NCBI GenBank assembly: GCA_013817465.1
Contig: JACDCP010000022.1
Span: 1 to 17,012, forward strand
Reading direction: 5' to 3'
DNA from: Gammaproteobacteria bacterium
GTDB lineage: Bacteria; Pseudomonadota; Gammaproteobacteria; Steroidobacterales; JACDCP01
Length of the DNA stretch: 17,012 nt
Shown: positions 7,712 through 13,948 of the stretch, piece by piece
Numbering within the stretch: the stretch's first letter is position 1
How the letters are laid out: each line of letters begins with the position of its first letter
Translations under genes and position numbers: made by a program
The notes under the pieces: generated by a model
Told to the model about the DNA's origin: nothing
Seen by the model: the letters and a program-made list of their open reading frames with translations, nothing else
Databases searched by the model: none

Positions 7712-8167
7712 CTACAGAGCCAGGGATTCCAGCTCCGCGGGCAGACCCATGCCGTCGGCTTCTTCGTCGTTAAGCCACTCGTCGCGCCGCGCACTCCAGC
7801 GCGCCGCATCCCAGAGCTCGAACTTGTTGCCCTGGCCGATCAACACCGCCTGCCGGTCCAGTCCGGCAAACTCCCGCAGCTCCTTCGGCAACAGCACTCG
7901 TCCGTGGCCATCCATGTCGATCTCCGACGCATGGCCGACCATGAGGCGCACGAGACGCCGCGACTGCCGGTTGAAGCTCGGCAGGCGAACGAGCTTGCGC
8001 TCGATTTCTTCCCAGTCGGGAAACGGGTAAAGCAACAGGCAATAATCGCGATCAACAGTCGTGACGAGACGCCCGTCGCCACGCTCCGCGAGCTGCTCGC
8101 GGTAACGCGTGGGGATGGCCATGCGTCCCTTGGCATCCAGGGTGATATTTGTTGCGCCGCGAAACAT
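7712..8167 (-). CDS. mraZ: Transcriptional regulator MraZ
   Basis: First gene of the dcw cluster and, in E. coli, a DNA-binding autorepressor of its own promoter. The 151-residue protein contains two SpoVT/AbrB-like half-barrels. The first begins FRGATNITLDAKGRMAIPTRYRE (given here as family motif DAKGRMAIP, residues about 11-19). The second contains EIDMDGHGRVLLPKELRE, with core DGHGRVLLP near residues 84-92. The double AbrB arrangement and the location directly ahead of rsmH identify it. The DNA just upstream contains three repeats matching the MraZ operator, so autoregulation is likely. No clear Shine-Dalgarno precedes the ATG at 8167, but no alternative start fits. Confidence 0.97.
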   Translation of the reverse strand: MFRGATNITLDAKGRMAIPTRYREQLAERGDGRLVTTVDRDYCLLLYPFPDWEEIERKLVRLPSFNRQSRRLVRLMVGHASEIDMDGHGRVLLPKELREFAGLDRQAVLIGQGNKFELWDAARWSARRDEWLNDEEADGMGLPAELESLAL

Positions 8168-8182
8168 CGCTCAGACGAGGGT

Positions 8183-8212
8183 AAAAACCCATCTTTCCCC
8201 ACATTTTTCCAC
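8183..8212 (-). promoter_or_regulatory. MraZ operator: three GTGGG-type direct repeats
   Basis: On the minus strand three consecutive 10-mers read GTGGAAAAAT, GTGGGGAAAG and ATGGGTTTTT. Each is a (G/A)TGG(G/A) core followed by five bases, giving exact 10-nt periodicity, about one DNA turn. This is the published architecture of the E. coli MraZ site (TGGGN repeats with 5-nt spacers). It covers about +3 to +32 of the predicted transcript, where bound MraZ would block initiation or escape. Confidence 0.85.
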
Positions 8213-8220
8213 TTCGCGAC

Positions 8221-8250
8221 ACTATAGGGATGCGATTCCCCCGGTGTCAA
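8221..8250 (-). promoter_or_regulatory. Sigma70-type promoter of the mraZ/dcw operon
   Basis: On the minus strand TTGACA (8250-8245, perfect -35) is separated by 18 nt from TATAGT (8226-8221, 5 of 6 for -10). Predicted start near 8214, giving a leader of about 47 nt ahead of the mraZ ATG at 8167 and placing the MraZ repeats immediately downstream. Confidence 0.88.
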
Positions 8251-8356
8251 CCGGTTACCGAAAATATATGCTTGCCGCACAGTAACTTAGCGCGGATCGG
8301 GGACATTGGCCCGGACTTGGGGATACGGCGCAAAATCAGCGGCTTGAGCGCGGTTT

Positions 8357-8392
8357 AAATAAAAGCCGGCAGGAATGCAGCCTCGCGCCGGC
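8357..8392 (-). terminator. Terminator-like hairpin downstream of rnpB
   Basis: In the minus-strand direction GCCGGC (8392-8387) pairs with GCCGGC (8370-8365). An inner AGG/CCT extension follows a 3-nt bulge, and TTTTATTT (8364-8357) comes directly after. This is the only stem plus T tract between rnpB and the mraZ promoter, so it is the best candidate for ending the rnpB precursor. It lies about 80 nt beyond the mature 3' end; the primary transcript would be trimmed. Confidence 0.6.
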
Positions 8393-8439
8393 ATAAAGCA
8401 GGTGACTCGCCTGCCCGGCGAAGGGGCACCAAGGCCAAG

Positions 8440-8457
8440 CCCTCCCCCCGGGGAGGG
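8440..8457. repeat. GC-rich 8-bp palindrome beyond the rnpB 3' end
   Basis: ccctcccc (8440-8447) pairs with ggggaggg (8450-8457). It begins about 10 nt beyond the mature rnpB 3' end on the minus strand. No T tract follows, so I do not call it a terminator; it could act as a barrier to 3' trimming or be an extragenic palindrome. Confidence 0.5.
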
Positions 8458-8467
8458 GACTTTCCAT

Positions 8468-8840
8468 AAGAGGGAGGCCGGCCGGTAAGCCGGGTTCTGT
8501 CGAGGGCAACCATTCATCTGGGATGCGCGTCGCCGCGCACCTCGAGCGACCTACCCGGGAGCCGGTGCGGGCCACACCTGCGGCCCGAAGGCCGCGCGCT
8601 CCCCTATTTGGTCTTGCTCCGGGTGGGGTTTACCTTGCCGCGGCATGTTGCCACCCGCGCGGTGCGCTCTTACCGCACCATTTCACCCTTACCGGCCGGG
8701 CCTCGAGCCCGGCAGGCGGTATGCTTTCTGTTGCACTTTCCGTGGACTCGCGTCCCCCAGGCGTTACCTGGCACCCTGCCCTGCGGAGCCCGGACTTTCC
8801 TCCGCTGCCTTCGCGCGGCGGTTGCCTGGCCGGCTCCCAC
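8468..8840 (-). ncRNA. rnpB: RNase P RNA, bacterial class A (rnpB)
   Basis: Catalytic RNA of ribonuclease P, which removes 5' leaders from tRNA precursors. On the minus strand the conserved 5' P4 region GGAGGAAAGTCCGGGCTC lies at 8803-8786, and the 3' conserved block ACAGAACCCGGCTTAC at 8500-8485 with AGATGAATG at 8519-8511. GGGTGCCAGGTAACGCC, GGTAAGGGTGAAA and GGTAAACCCCACCCGGAG are also present and closely follow E. coli M1 RNA. Helix P1 forms between GGGAGCCGGCC (8838-8828) and GGCCGGCCTCCC (8483-8472), which sets both ends within a few bases. Length about 370 nt is normal. It lies between rsmI and mraZ, as in Pseudomonas. A promoter is visible upstream. Confidence 0.97.
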
Positions 8841-8844
8841 AGAC

Positions 8845-8873
8845 AACATAGAGGCGGAACGCTCTGAACTCAA
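8845..8873 (-). promoter_or_regulatory. Promoter of rnpB
   Basis: On the minus strand TTGAGT (8873-8868) and TATGTT (8850-8845) are separated by exactly 17 nt. The predicted start near 8838 coincides with the first base of helix P1 of RNase P RNA, which independently supports the call. The -35 element begins three bases from the edge of the 51-bp palindrome. Confidence 0.75.
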
Positions 8874-8875
8874 GC

Positions 8876-8926
8876 GAAATGGGGACATTCCTGATTTCCG
8901 CCGGAAATCAGGAATGTCCCCATTTC
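8876..8926. repeat. 51-bp palindrome spanning the rsmI 3' end
   Basis: Arms 8876-8900 and 8902-8926 are perfect reverse complements (25 bp) around a single central base, each arm containing GGGGACATTCC next to AAAT. The element supplies the last five codons and the stop of rsmI and ends just upstream of the rnpB -35 box. It looks like a mobile extragenic palindrome (REP/RAYT-type or a miniature element); the family assignment is inference. No T tract follows, though the hairpin could still affect transcript ends. Confidence 0.9.
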
Positions 8927-9765
8927 CCCAGTTCCACGGCTGCCCGGTAGACGACGTTGCGCCTCGCGCCGGTCAGCCGGGTCGCCAGTTTTACGGCCTG
9001 CGCCAGCGGCAGCTCGGAGAGCAGGACTTTCAGCATCTCGGTTACGCCCGCGTAATCCGGCATGTCGCCCGTTTCGCAACCTCCGGCCACAATGACGAGC
9101 TCGCCACGCTGCATGTCCGCATCCTGCGCCGCGCTTGCGGCCAGCTCGCCGAGTACGCCGTGATAGATCGTTTCGTGCAGCTTCGTCAGCTCACGCGCGA
9201 CCGTGGCGGGGCGTGCCGGCCCGAAGGCAGCAGCCATGTCCTCGAGGGATCCCTGCAAGCGGCGGCCGGCTTCGTAGCAAACCAGTGTGCGCGAATCCGT
9301 CGCCAGCGCTTCGAGTCGCGCCCGCCTCGCGGCCCGGCGACTCGGCAGGAAGCCTTCGAACGCGAAGCGATCGGTCGGCAGCCCCGCGACGCTCAACGCC
9401 GCGATCGCGGCGCAGGGGCCGGGCACCGGACTGGCGCGGATGCCCGCCTCACGCAATGCCGCGAGCAGACGATAACCGGGGTCGCTGATGAGCGGCGTGC
9501 CGGCATCGGACACGAGCGCCACGTCGGCGCCTGATTCCAGACGCGCGATGAGCATGGCAATACGCTCCGCCTCATTGTGCTCGTGCAGTGAAATCAGCTC
9601 GGCACGCACACCTGAGCGGGATAGAAATCGACCGGTATGGCGGGTATCCTCGGCAGCGATGCAATCCGCATCGGTGAGCACTTGTTTCGCACGCGGGCTC
9701 AAATCGGCAAGGTTGCCGATCGGCGTGGCCACAACGAACAAGCTGCCCCGGGAATGAGAGCCCAT
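8908..9765 (-). CDS. rsmI: 16S rRNA (cytidine(1402)-2'-O)-methyltransferase RsmI
   Basis: SAM-dependent tetrapyrrole-methylase-fold enzyme that methylates the 2'-O of C1402 in 16S rRNA, the same base modified by RsmH in this window. From the ATG at 9765 (MGSHSRGS) it has 285 residues, like E. coli RsmI. GGAG lies seven bases before the start, and an open frame continuing to 10221 is antisense to lpoA and rejected. Motifs: LFVVATPIGNLADLSPRA at 9-26, IAAEDTRHTG at 37-46, LHEHNE, LVSDAGTPLISDPGYRL, and VPGPCAAIAALSVAGLPTD followed by FEGFLP. The last five residues, KWGHS, and the stop are encoded by the palindrome at 8876-8926. The rest of the fold appears intact. Confidence 0.97.
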   Translation of the reverse strand: MGSHSRGSLFVVATPIGNLADLSPRAKQVLTDADCIAAEDTRHTGRFLSRSGVRAELISLHEHNEAERIAMLIARLESGADVALVSDAGTPLISDPGYRLLAALREAGIRASPVPGPCAAIAALSVAGLPTDRFAFEGFLPSRRAARRARLEALATDSRTLVCYEAGRRLQGSLEDMAAAFGPARPATVARELTKLHETIYHGVLGELAASAAQDADMQRGELVIVAGGCETGDMPDYAGVTEMLKVLLSELPLAQAVKLATRLTGARRNVVYRAAVELGKWGHS

Positions 9766-9779
9766 CTCGGCGCTCCGGT

Positions 9780-9809
9780 GTGACGAGAGGTCAGAGCCTA
9801 TCTCATAAT
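9780..9809 (+). promoter_or_regulatory. Candidate promoter for lpoA-yraN-gmhA
   Basis: GTGACG (9780-9785, 4 of 6 for -35) and CATAAT (9804-9809, 5 of 6 for -10) with an 18-nt spacer, in the 87-bp gap between divergent rsmI and lpoA. The leader would be about 37 nt. I see no equally good match on the minus strand for rsmI. Confidence 0.4.
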
Positions 9810-9852
9810 CCCACGCGGCCGCGACGGCGGCGTGCACGGAGGGCCGTCGAGT

Positions 9853-11727
9853 ATGCAAGCCGGATGGAATCGCAACCTCGTCGCTGTCGTGCTCCTGCTG
9901 GCGGCGCTTTTCCTGAGCGCCTGCGAAACCGGGCGCATCGTGCGGCCGCAATCGCAGACCGAGCGCGACGCGGCGCGTGCCGAGAATCTTCTGCAAGACG
10001 GCGATGCCACAGCAGCAGCGGCCCTTTACGAACAGCTCGCCGACAGCTCGCCGGCAACCGAGCGGAATCGATATCGTCTGGCGGCGGCGAACGCATGGTG
10101 GGCCGCGGGCGAAGTCGAGCGCACGCGCGCAGCCCTGAGCGACATCGAGGGAGAGCTGACGCCCGAAGAGTTGCAACTCCAGGTACCGCTCGCAGCGCGC
10201 GTGGATCTCGCGCGCGGACAACCCGAGCGTGCGCTCCAGCGGCTAGCGCGATTGCCACGCAAGCTGCCGACGCCGGTGCTGGTCAACGTGCTCGAGATCG
10301 AAGGTACGGCGCTGTTTCGTGCGGGACAGCCGTTGCGCGGCATAGAAGTCCTCGTCGAGCGTGAGGCGTGGCTCGAATCGCGCGCCGACGTGCTCGCGAA
10401 TCATCGGTTGATCTGGAACAGCATGCTCGAAAGCCGGGCAGAAGATCTCCCGCCGTCAGAGACTCAGGATCCCGTCATCGCCGGCTGGCTGTCGCTCGGG
10501 CGCACGGCATTCGCGGCCGGCCGCAATTCGTCCGTGTTTCGCGAGGAGCTGAAATCCTGGCGTGAAGCGCATCCGGATCATCCGGCCAGCGCCGGGCTCC
10601 TCGAAGACATATTGCGCAGTGTACGCACGGCCATGACCTATCCCCGGCAGGTTGCGCTGCTGCTGCCGATCAGCGGTCGCGAAGCCGCCGCCGCGTCAGC
10701 CCTGCGCGATGGCTTTCTCGCCGCTTACTTCACGCAGGATGCGGAAGCAACGCGGCCTCTCGTGCAGGTTTACGATGTCGCCGAGCGCAACGCCATAAGC
10801 GTTTATCAGCAGGCTGTCCTCGACGGCGCAGACTTCATCGTCGGGCCGCTCACGAAAAGCTCGGTGCAGGCCATTGCCGAAGTGGCGGGCGAGGTGCCTA
10901 CACTGGCGCTGAACTATCTGCCCGACGAGCAGCAGGTACCGCCCGCCTTCTTCCAGTTCGCGCTCGCGCCCGAGGATGAGGCGCGCCAGGCTGCGGCACG
11001 CGCGCTTGCCGAAGGCCATCGGCGGGCCATTGCCTTTGTGCCGAACAACGACTGGGGGTTTCGTGTGCTGCGGAGCTTTGCGAGCGAGCTCGAAAGCGAG
11101 GGCGGCGTGCTGCTCGACTACCGCGCCTACGACACCGGCGCGAGCGATTTCTCCGAGCCGATCGTCAAGCTGCTGCGTCTCGACGAGAGCCTCCGGCGAG
11201 AGGCGCAGCTCGAAGCGAATCTCGGCGTGCCGCTGGCGTTCCAGCCGCAGCCGCGCCAGGACATCGATTTTCTGTTTCTCGCCACGACCGCCGAACACGG
11301 ACGCCTGATTCGCCCGCAGCTCCGCTTCCACTTCGCTGCAGATTTGCCGGTCTACTCTACGTCGGCCGCGTACGATCCGGCCCGCAGCTCGGACAGCGAC
11401 CTGAACGGCATCATGTTCGCCGACATGCCCTGGACGATCGCGCCGGATGCCGCGTCGCAGGCGATCAAGGAAACCCTCGAGAATTTCTGGCCGGCGCGTG
11501 CAGACCGCTGGGCCCGCCTTTACGCCATGGGCTTCGATGCCTATAGGCTCGTACCCCGGCTGCACAATGAACCTCATTCGCTGGGCGGCACGCTGCCCGG
11601 GATGACGGGCGTGCTCAGCATGGATGAGCGCGGCCGCATTCACCGCGACCTGGAATGGGCACAGTTTCGCTCCGGCACGCCGCAGGAGCTGGCCAGCGCC
11701 GTAACCGATCTGCACCCCGGGGAGTGA
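9853..11727 (+). CDS. lpoA: Outer-membrane lipoprotein LpoA, activator of PBP1A
   Basis: LpoA is anchored in the outer membrane and reaches through the periplasm to stimulate the class A synthase PBP1A. I use the ATG at 9853, with GGAGGG nine bases upstream, rather than the GTG at 9832. This gives a classic lipoprotein signal: hydrophobic LVAVVLLLAALF and lipobox LSAC with Cys24. The 624-residue mature-plus-signal protein (E. coli 678) has an N-terminal helical, TPR-like half at about 30-240 rich in Ala/Glu/Arg. From about residue 261 it has a periplasmic-binding-protein-like half beginning PRQVALLLPISGREAAAA and containing DGADFIVGPLTKSSVQAI. It heads a plus-strand operon with yraN and gmhA. 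Orthologue synteny with E. coli yraLMN supports the name. Confidence 0.95.
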   Translation: MQAGWNRNLVAVVLLLAALFLSACETGRIVRPQSQTERDAARAENLLQDGDATAAAALYEQLADSSPATERNRYRLAAANAWWAAGEVERTRAALSDIEGELTPEELQLQVPLAARVDLARGQPERALQRLARLPRKLPTPVLVNVLEIEGTALFRAGQPLRGIEVLVEREAWLESRADVLANHRLIWNSMLESRAEDLPPSETQDPVIAGWLSLGRTAFAAGRNSSVFREELKSWREAHPDHPASAGLLEDILRSVRTAMTYPRQVALLLPISGREAAAASALRDGFLAAYFTQDAEATRPLVQVYDVAERNAISVYQQAVLDGADFIVGPLTKSSVQAIAEVAGEVPTLALNYLPDEQQVPPAFFQFALAPEDEARQAAARALAEGHRRAIAFVPNNDWGFRVLRSFASELESEGGVLLDYRAYDTGASDFSEPIVKLLRLDESLRREAQLEANLGVPLAFQPQPRQDIDFLFLATTAEHGRLIRPQLRFHFAADLPVYSTSAAYDPARSSDSDLNGIMFADMPWTIAPDAASQAIKETLENFWPARADRWARLYAMGFDAYRLVPRLHNEPHSLGGTLPGMTGVLSMDERGRIHRDLEWAQFRSGTPQELASAVTDLHPGE

Positions 11728-11733
11728 ACGATC

Positions 11734-12096
11734 TTGACGATCCTGCAACGCAGGGGCGAGTCCGGCCGCCGCGCTGAAGCGCAGGCGCAACGATATCTCG
11801 AAGCACACGGACTCGGGCTCGTTACGAGCAATTATCGCTGCCGCAGCGGGGAGCTGGACCTCGTGATGTTCGACAAAGAGGCGCTGGTGATCGTCGAGGT
11901 GCGCTACCGGTCGCGCAGCGAATTCATGCGCGCGGAGGAATCGGTCGACTGGCGGAAGCAGGCGCGGCTCATCCGCGCGACCGAACATTTCCTGCTCGGC
12001 CGCCGGGACTTGAGCGAAATGCCAGTGCGTTTCGACGTGCTGGCGGTGGCCGGCGATGGCGCAGTGACCTGGATTCGGGATGCATTTCAGACCTGA
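11734..12096 (+). CDS. yraN: YraN family (UPF0102) endonuclease-like protein
   Basis: Conserved 120-residue protein of the UPF0102 family, with a predicted restriction-endonuclease-like fold; its cellular role is not established. The family signature is visible as RRAEAQAQRYLEAHG, then YRCRSGELDLVM (residues about 34-45) and LVIVEVRYRSR, the counterpart of GEIDLI...FVEVKxR, with Glu and Asp positions expected at the nuclease-like site retained. The start is TTG at 11734, six bases after the lpoA stop, with GGGGAG nine bases upstream inside the end of lpoA; no ATG is available before the conserved region. Translational coupling to lpoA is likely. Synteny lpoA-yraN-SIS protein matches E. coli and Pseudomonas. 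Confidence 0.94.
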   Translation: MTILQRRGESGRRAEAQAQRYLEAHGLGLVTSNYRCRSGELDLVMFDKEALVIVEVRYRSRSEFMRAEESVDWRKQARLIRATEHFLLGRRDLSEMPVRFDVLAVAGDGAVTWIRDAFQT

Positions 12097-12108
12097 CAGG
12101 CGAGACAG

Positions 12109-12702
12109 ATGAGCGCCGAAAAGCGCGTGCGCGAACATTTCGAGCAAAGCATCGCGACGAAACGTGAGGCGGTCGCCGTACTGGCGCCGGCCATCGTGCG
12201 CGCTGCGCAGAGCATCACGCAGTGCCTGCTCGATGACGGCAAGGTCCTGAGCTGCGGCAACGGAGGATCGGCCGGCGACGCGCAGCATTTTTCGTCGGAA
12301 ATGCTGAATCGCTTCGAGCGGGAGCGGCCCGGGTTACCGGCGATTGCGCTGACCACCGACAGCTCGACGATCACCTCGATCGCCAACGACTACGCTTACG
12401 AGGACATTTTTTCAAAACAGGTGCGCGCGCTCGCGCAGCCGGGAGACGTGCTGCTCGCGATCACGACCTCAGGCAATTCAGAAAACGTCGTGCGTGCGGT
12501 GACTGCGGCGCACGAGCGCAAGGCGCGCGTCGTCGGCCTGACGGGCCGCGACGGCGGTACGCTTGCGAGCATGTTTCGCGAAGGCGACGTGGAAATCCGC
12601 GTGCCCGCTACGAACACGGCACGCATCCAGGAAGTGCACCTGCTCGTCATCCACTGCATCTGCGATCTCATCGATCGGCAATTGCTGGGCGCTGATGGCT
12701 GA
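12109..12702 (+). CDS. gmhA: SIS-domain phosphoheptose isomerase (GmhA/DiaA family)
   Basis: Single-SIS-domain protein, 197 residues. GmhA converts sedoheptulose 7-phosphate to D-glycero-D-manno-heptose 7-phosphate for lipopolysaccharide core; the E. coli gene at this locus, diaA, instead encodes a DnaA-binding paralogue. Phosphosugar-binding motifs are visible: SCGNGGSAGDAQHF (48-61) and ITTSGNSENVV (118-128). Residues matching GmhA catalytic positions are present: His60, Glu64, Gln174 and His182 in RIQEVHLLVIH. As I recall DiaA, the Glu and last His positions are Ser and Asn there. So the active site favours a true isomerase, although INRFE/LNRFERERP and QVRAL resemble DiaA. It follows yraN after 12 nt and ends the plus-strand operon. 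Confidence 0.85.
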   Translation: MSAEKRVREHFEQSIATKREAVAVLAPAIVRAAQSITQCLLDDGKVLSCGNGGSAGDAQHFSSEMLNRFERERPGLPAIALTTDSSTITSIANDYAYEDIFSKQVRALAQPGDVLLAITTSGNSENVVRAVTAAHERKARVVGLTGRDGGTLASMFREGDVEIRVPATNTARIQEVHLLVIHCICDLIDRQLLGADG

Positions 12703-12917
12703 TCTTTATTTCATACGCCGGCCATCTCAGACAAGTGAACGTGCGCATAGCCGAGCCGATCGACGGACCGCGCAACGGACGGGCTCGTGGTCGAGCGCAT
12801 CCAGCGCGGTTGGCGAAGCAAGTTGAGCGGCGCGTACACATCGCGGACGAAACTTACTGACCAAATCGCGTCCGCTCCAACGAGCGCCGCGACGGCGATG
12901 CAACACAGTGACCGCCC
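12703..12917. other. 215-bp convergent gap without a convincing gene
   Basis: Lies between the 3' ends of gmhA (plus) and sspB (minus), where many gammaproteobacteria with this order carry a BON-domain lipoprotein gene (dolP or PA4426-like). I see no lipobox and no BON-like sequence in any frame. A 7-bp inverted repeat (12843-12849/12869-12875) has no T tract. On the minus strand the frame directly after the sspB stop stays open for about 68 codons but has no credible start. Confidence 0.6.
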
Positions 12918-13319
12918 CTACTTGATGATCTTGAGGTGCGGGGGCTTCGTTTTGCTTGATGGGCCGTCCGCAGCGGGCTTGTCTGAGGCGCCCGGCTCCG
13001 GCTCGGTGAACAGCATGCCCTGGCCTGTCTCTCGCGCATAGATACCGAGCACCGCGTGCATGGGCACGCGGACCTGCTGCGGCGCGCCGCCGAAACGCGC
13101 CTCGAATTCGACAAAGTCGTTTCCGAGGCGGAGGCTTCGGGTGGCGTCGGTGCCGACGTTGAGGATGATCTTGCCGTCCTCGACGTATTTGCGCGGCACA
13201 TCGACGCCTTGGATGGACGCGTCGATGACCAGGTGAGGTGTCTGGCCGTTATCGACCATCCACTCGTGCATGGCTCGAATGAGATAGGGCCGCCGCGACT
13301 GCGTGGGTTTCTCGCCCAT
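12918..13319 (-). CDS. sspB: Stringent starvation protein B, ClpXP adaptor (SspB)
   Basis: Adaptor that binds ssrA-tagged proteins stalled on ribosomes and delivers them to ClpXP. The protein has 133 residues from the ATG at 13319, which overlaps the sspA stop by one base (TAATG). A longer frame to 13451 runs antisense-like through sspA and is rejected. The substrate-binding domain is recognisable: RPYLIRAMHEWMVDNGQTPHL, VDVPRKYVEDGKIILN, and FEARFGGAPQQVRVPMHAVLGIYARETGQGMLF. A flexible Ala/Pro/Ser-rich linker ends in PHLKIIK, matching the ClpX-binding XB motif at the C-terminus of E. coli SspB. The linker is shorter than in E. coli (165 residues). It is last in the petABC-sspAB operon. Confidence 0.96.
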   Translation of the reverse strand: MGEKPTQSRRPYLIRAMHEWMVDNGQTPHLVIDASIQGVDVPRKYVEDGKIILNVGTDATRSLRLGNDFVEFEARFGGAPQQVRVPMHAVLGIYARETGQGMLFTEPEPGASDKPAADGPSSKTKPPHLKIIK

Positions 13320-13948
13320 TACTGCCGCATTTCCTGCTCGAGCTCGGTCAGGCTCTCCTGGAATGACGGCCGGCTGAAGATCTCGTCCATGTAACGCTGG
13401 ATCGGTTTGGCCTGCGCCGGCAGATCGATGCCGAACACCGGCAGACGCCACAGTATCGGACCGATGCTCGCATCGACGAGCGAGAATTCTTCGCTCAGAA
13501 AAAATGTCTTCGCCTTGAATACGTCGGCGCTCGAAAGGATGCTGTCGCGGAGAATCTTGCGCGGCTTGTCGCTGGCTTTCTTGTCGCCGGCCTCGTCGAT
13601 CTGCTGGGCGAGCCCGTACCAGTCTTTTTCAATCCGGTACAGCGCGAGCCTGAACTGTGCGCGCGTGACGGGGTCGACGGGCATCAGCGGCGGGTGCGGA
13701 AAGCGCTCGTCGAGATACTCCATGATGACCCGCGAGTCGTACAGCACGAGATCGCGATCCACCAGTGTCGGCACGCTGTGATAAGGATTGAGGTCCAGCA
13801 GGTCCTCGGGCAGATCCGCGCCCTCGACGCTGACGATGTCGATATTGATGCTCTTCTCGGCAAGCACGAGCCGTGTCCGATGGCTGTGCGGGTCGAGCGG
13901 CCTCGAGAACAGGGTCATCACGGATCGCCGGTTGGAAACTATTGCCAT
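13319..13948 (-). CDS. sspA: Stringent starvation protein A (SspA)
   Basis: RNA-polymerase-associated protein with a glutathione-S-transferase fold, involved in starvation and acid-stress gene expression; it lacks GST activity in studied members. The protein has 209 residues (E. coli 212). The N-terminal thioredoxin-like half contains MTLFSRPLDPHSHRTRLVLAEK and NPYHSVPTLVDRDLVLYDSRVIMEYLDERFPHPPL; the C-terminal helical half contains LSEEFSLVDASIGPILWRLP. The ATG at 13948 overlaps the petC stop by one base (TAATG), so it should be translated from the cytochrome bc1 mRNA. An internal Met11 (MTLFSRP) is a possible alternative start, because family members often begin close to this motif. Confidence 0.96.
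   Translation of the reverse strand: MAIVSNRRSVMTLFSRPLDPHSHRTRLVLAEKSINIDIVSVEGADLPEDLLDLNPYHSVPTLVDRDLVLYDSRVIMEYLDERFPHPPLMPVDPVTRAQFRLALYRIEKDWYGLAQQIDEAGDKKASDKPRKILRDSILSSADVFKAKTFFLSEEFSLVDASIGPILWRLPVFGIDLPAQAKPIQRYMDEIFSRPSFQESLTELEQEMRQ

Noticed and set aside
8299..8307. Second copy of GGGGACATT, the core of the palindrome arm at 8881-8889
   Set aside because: Only nine bases match and no inverted partner is present, so it may be chance.
8440..8457. GC-rich palindrome as the rnpB terminator
   Set aside because: No T tract follows on either strand; the hairpin at 8357-8392 with TTTTATTT is the better candidate.
9766..10221. N-terminal extension of the RsmI frame
   Set aside because: It overlaps the lpoA start antisense; conserved RsmI sequence begins just after the ATG at 9765, which has a Shine-Dalgarno.
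12843..12875. 7-bp inverted repeat as a bidirectional terminator for gmhA and sspB
   Set aside because: The loop is 19 nt and there is no T tract on either side.
12787..13041. 84-codon plus-strand open frame across the gmhA-sspB gap
   Set aside because: Its larger part is antisense to sspB, and it has no recognisable domain or ribosome site.
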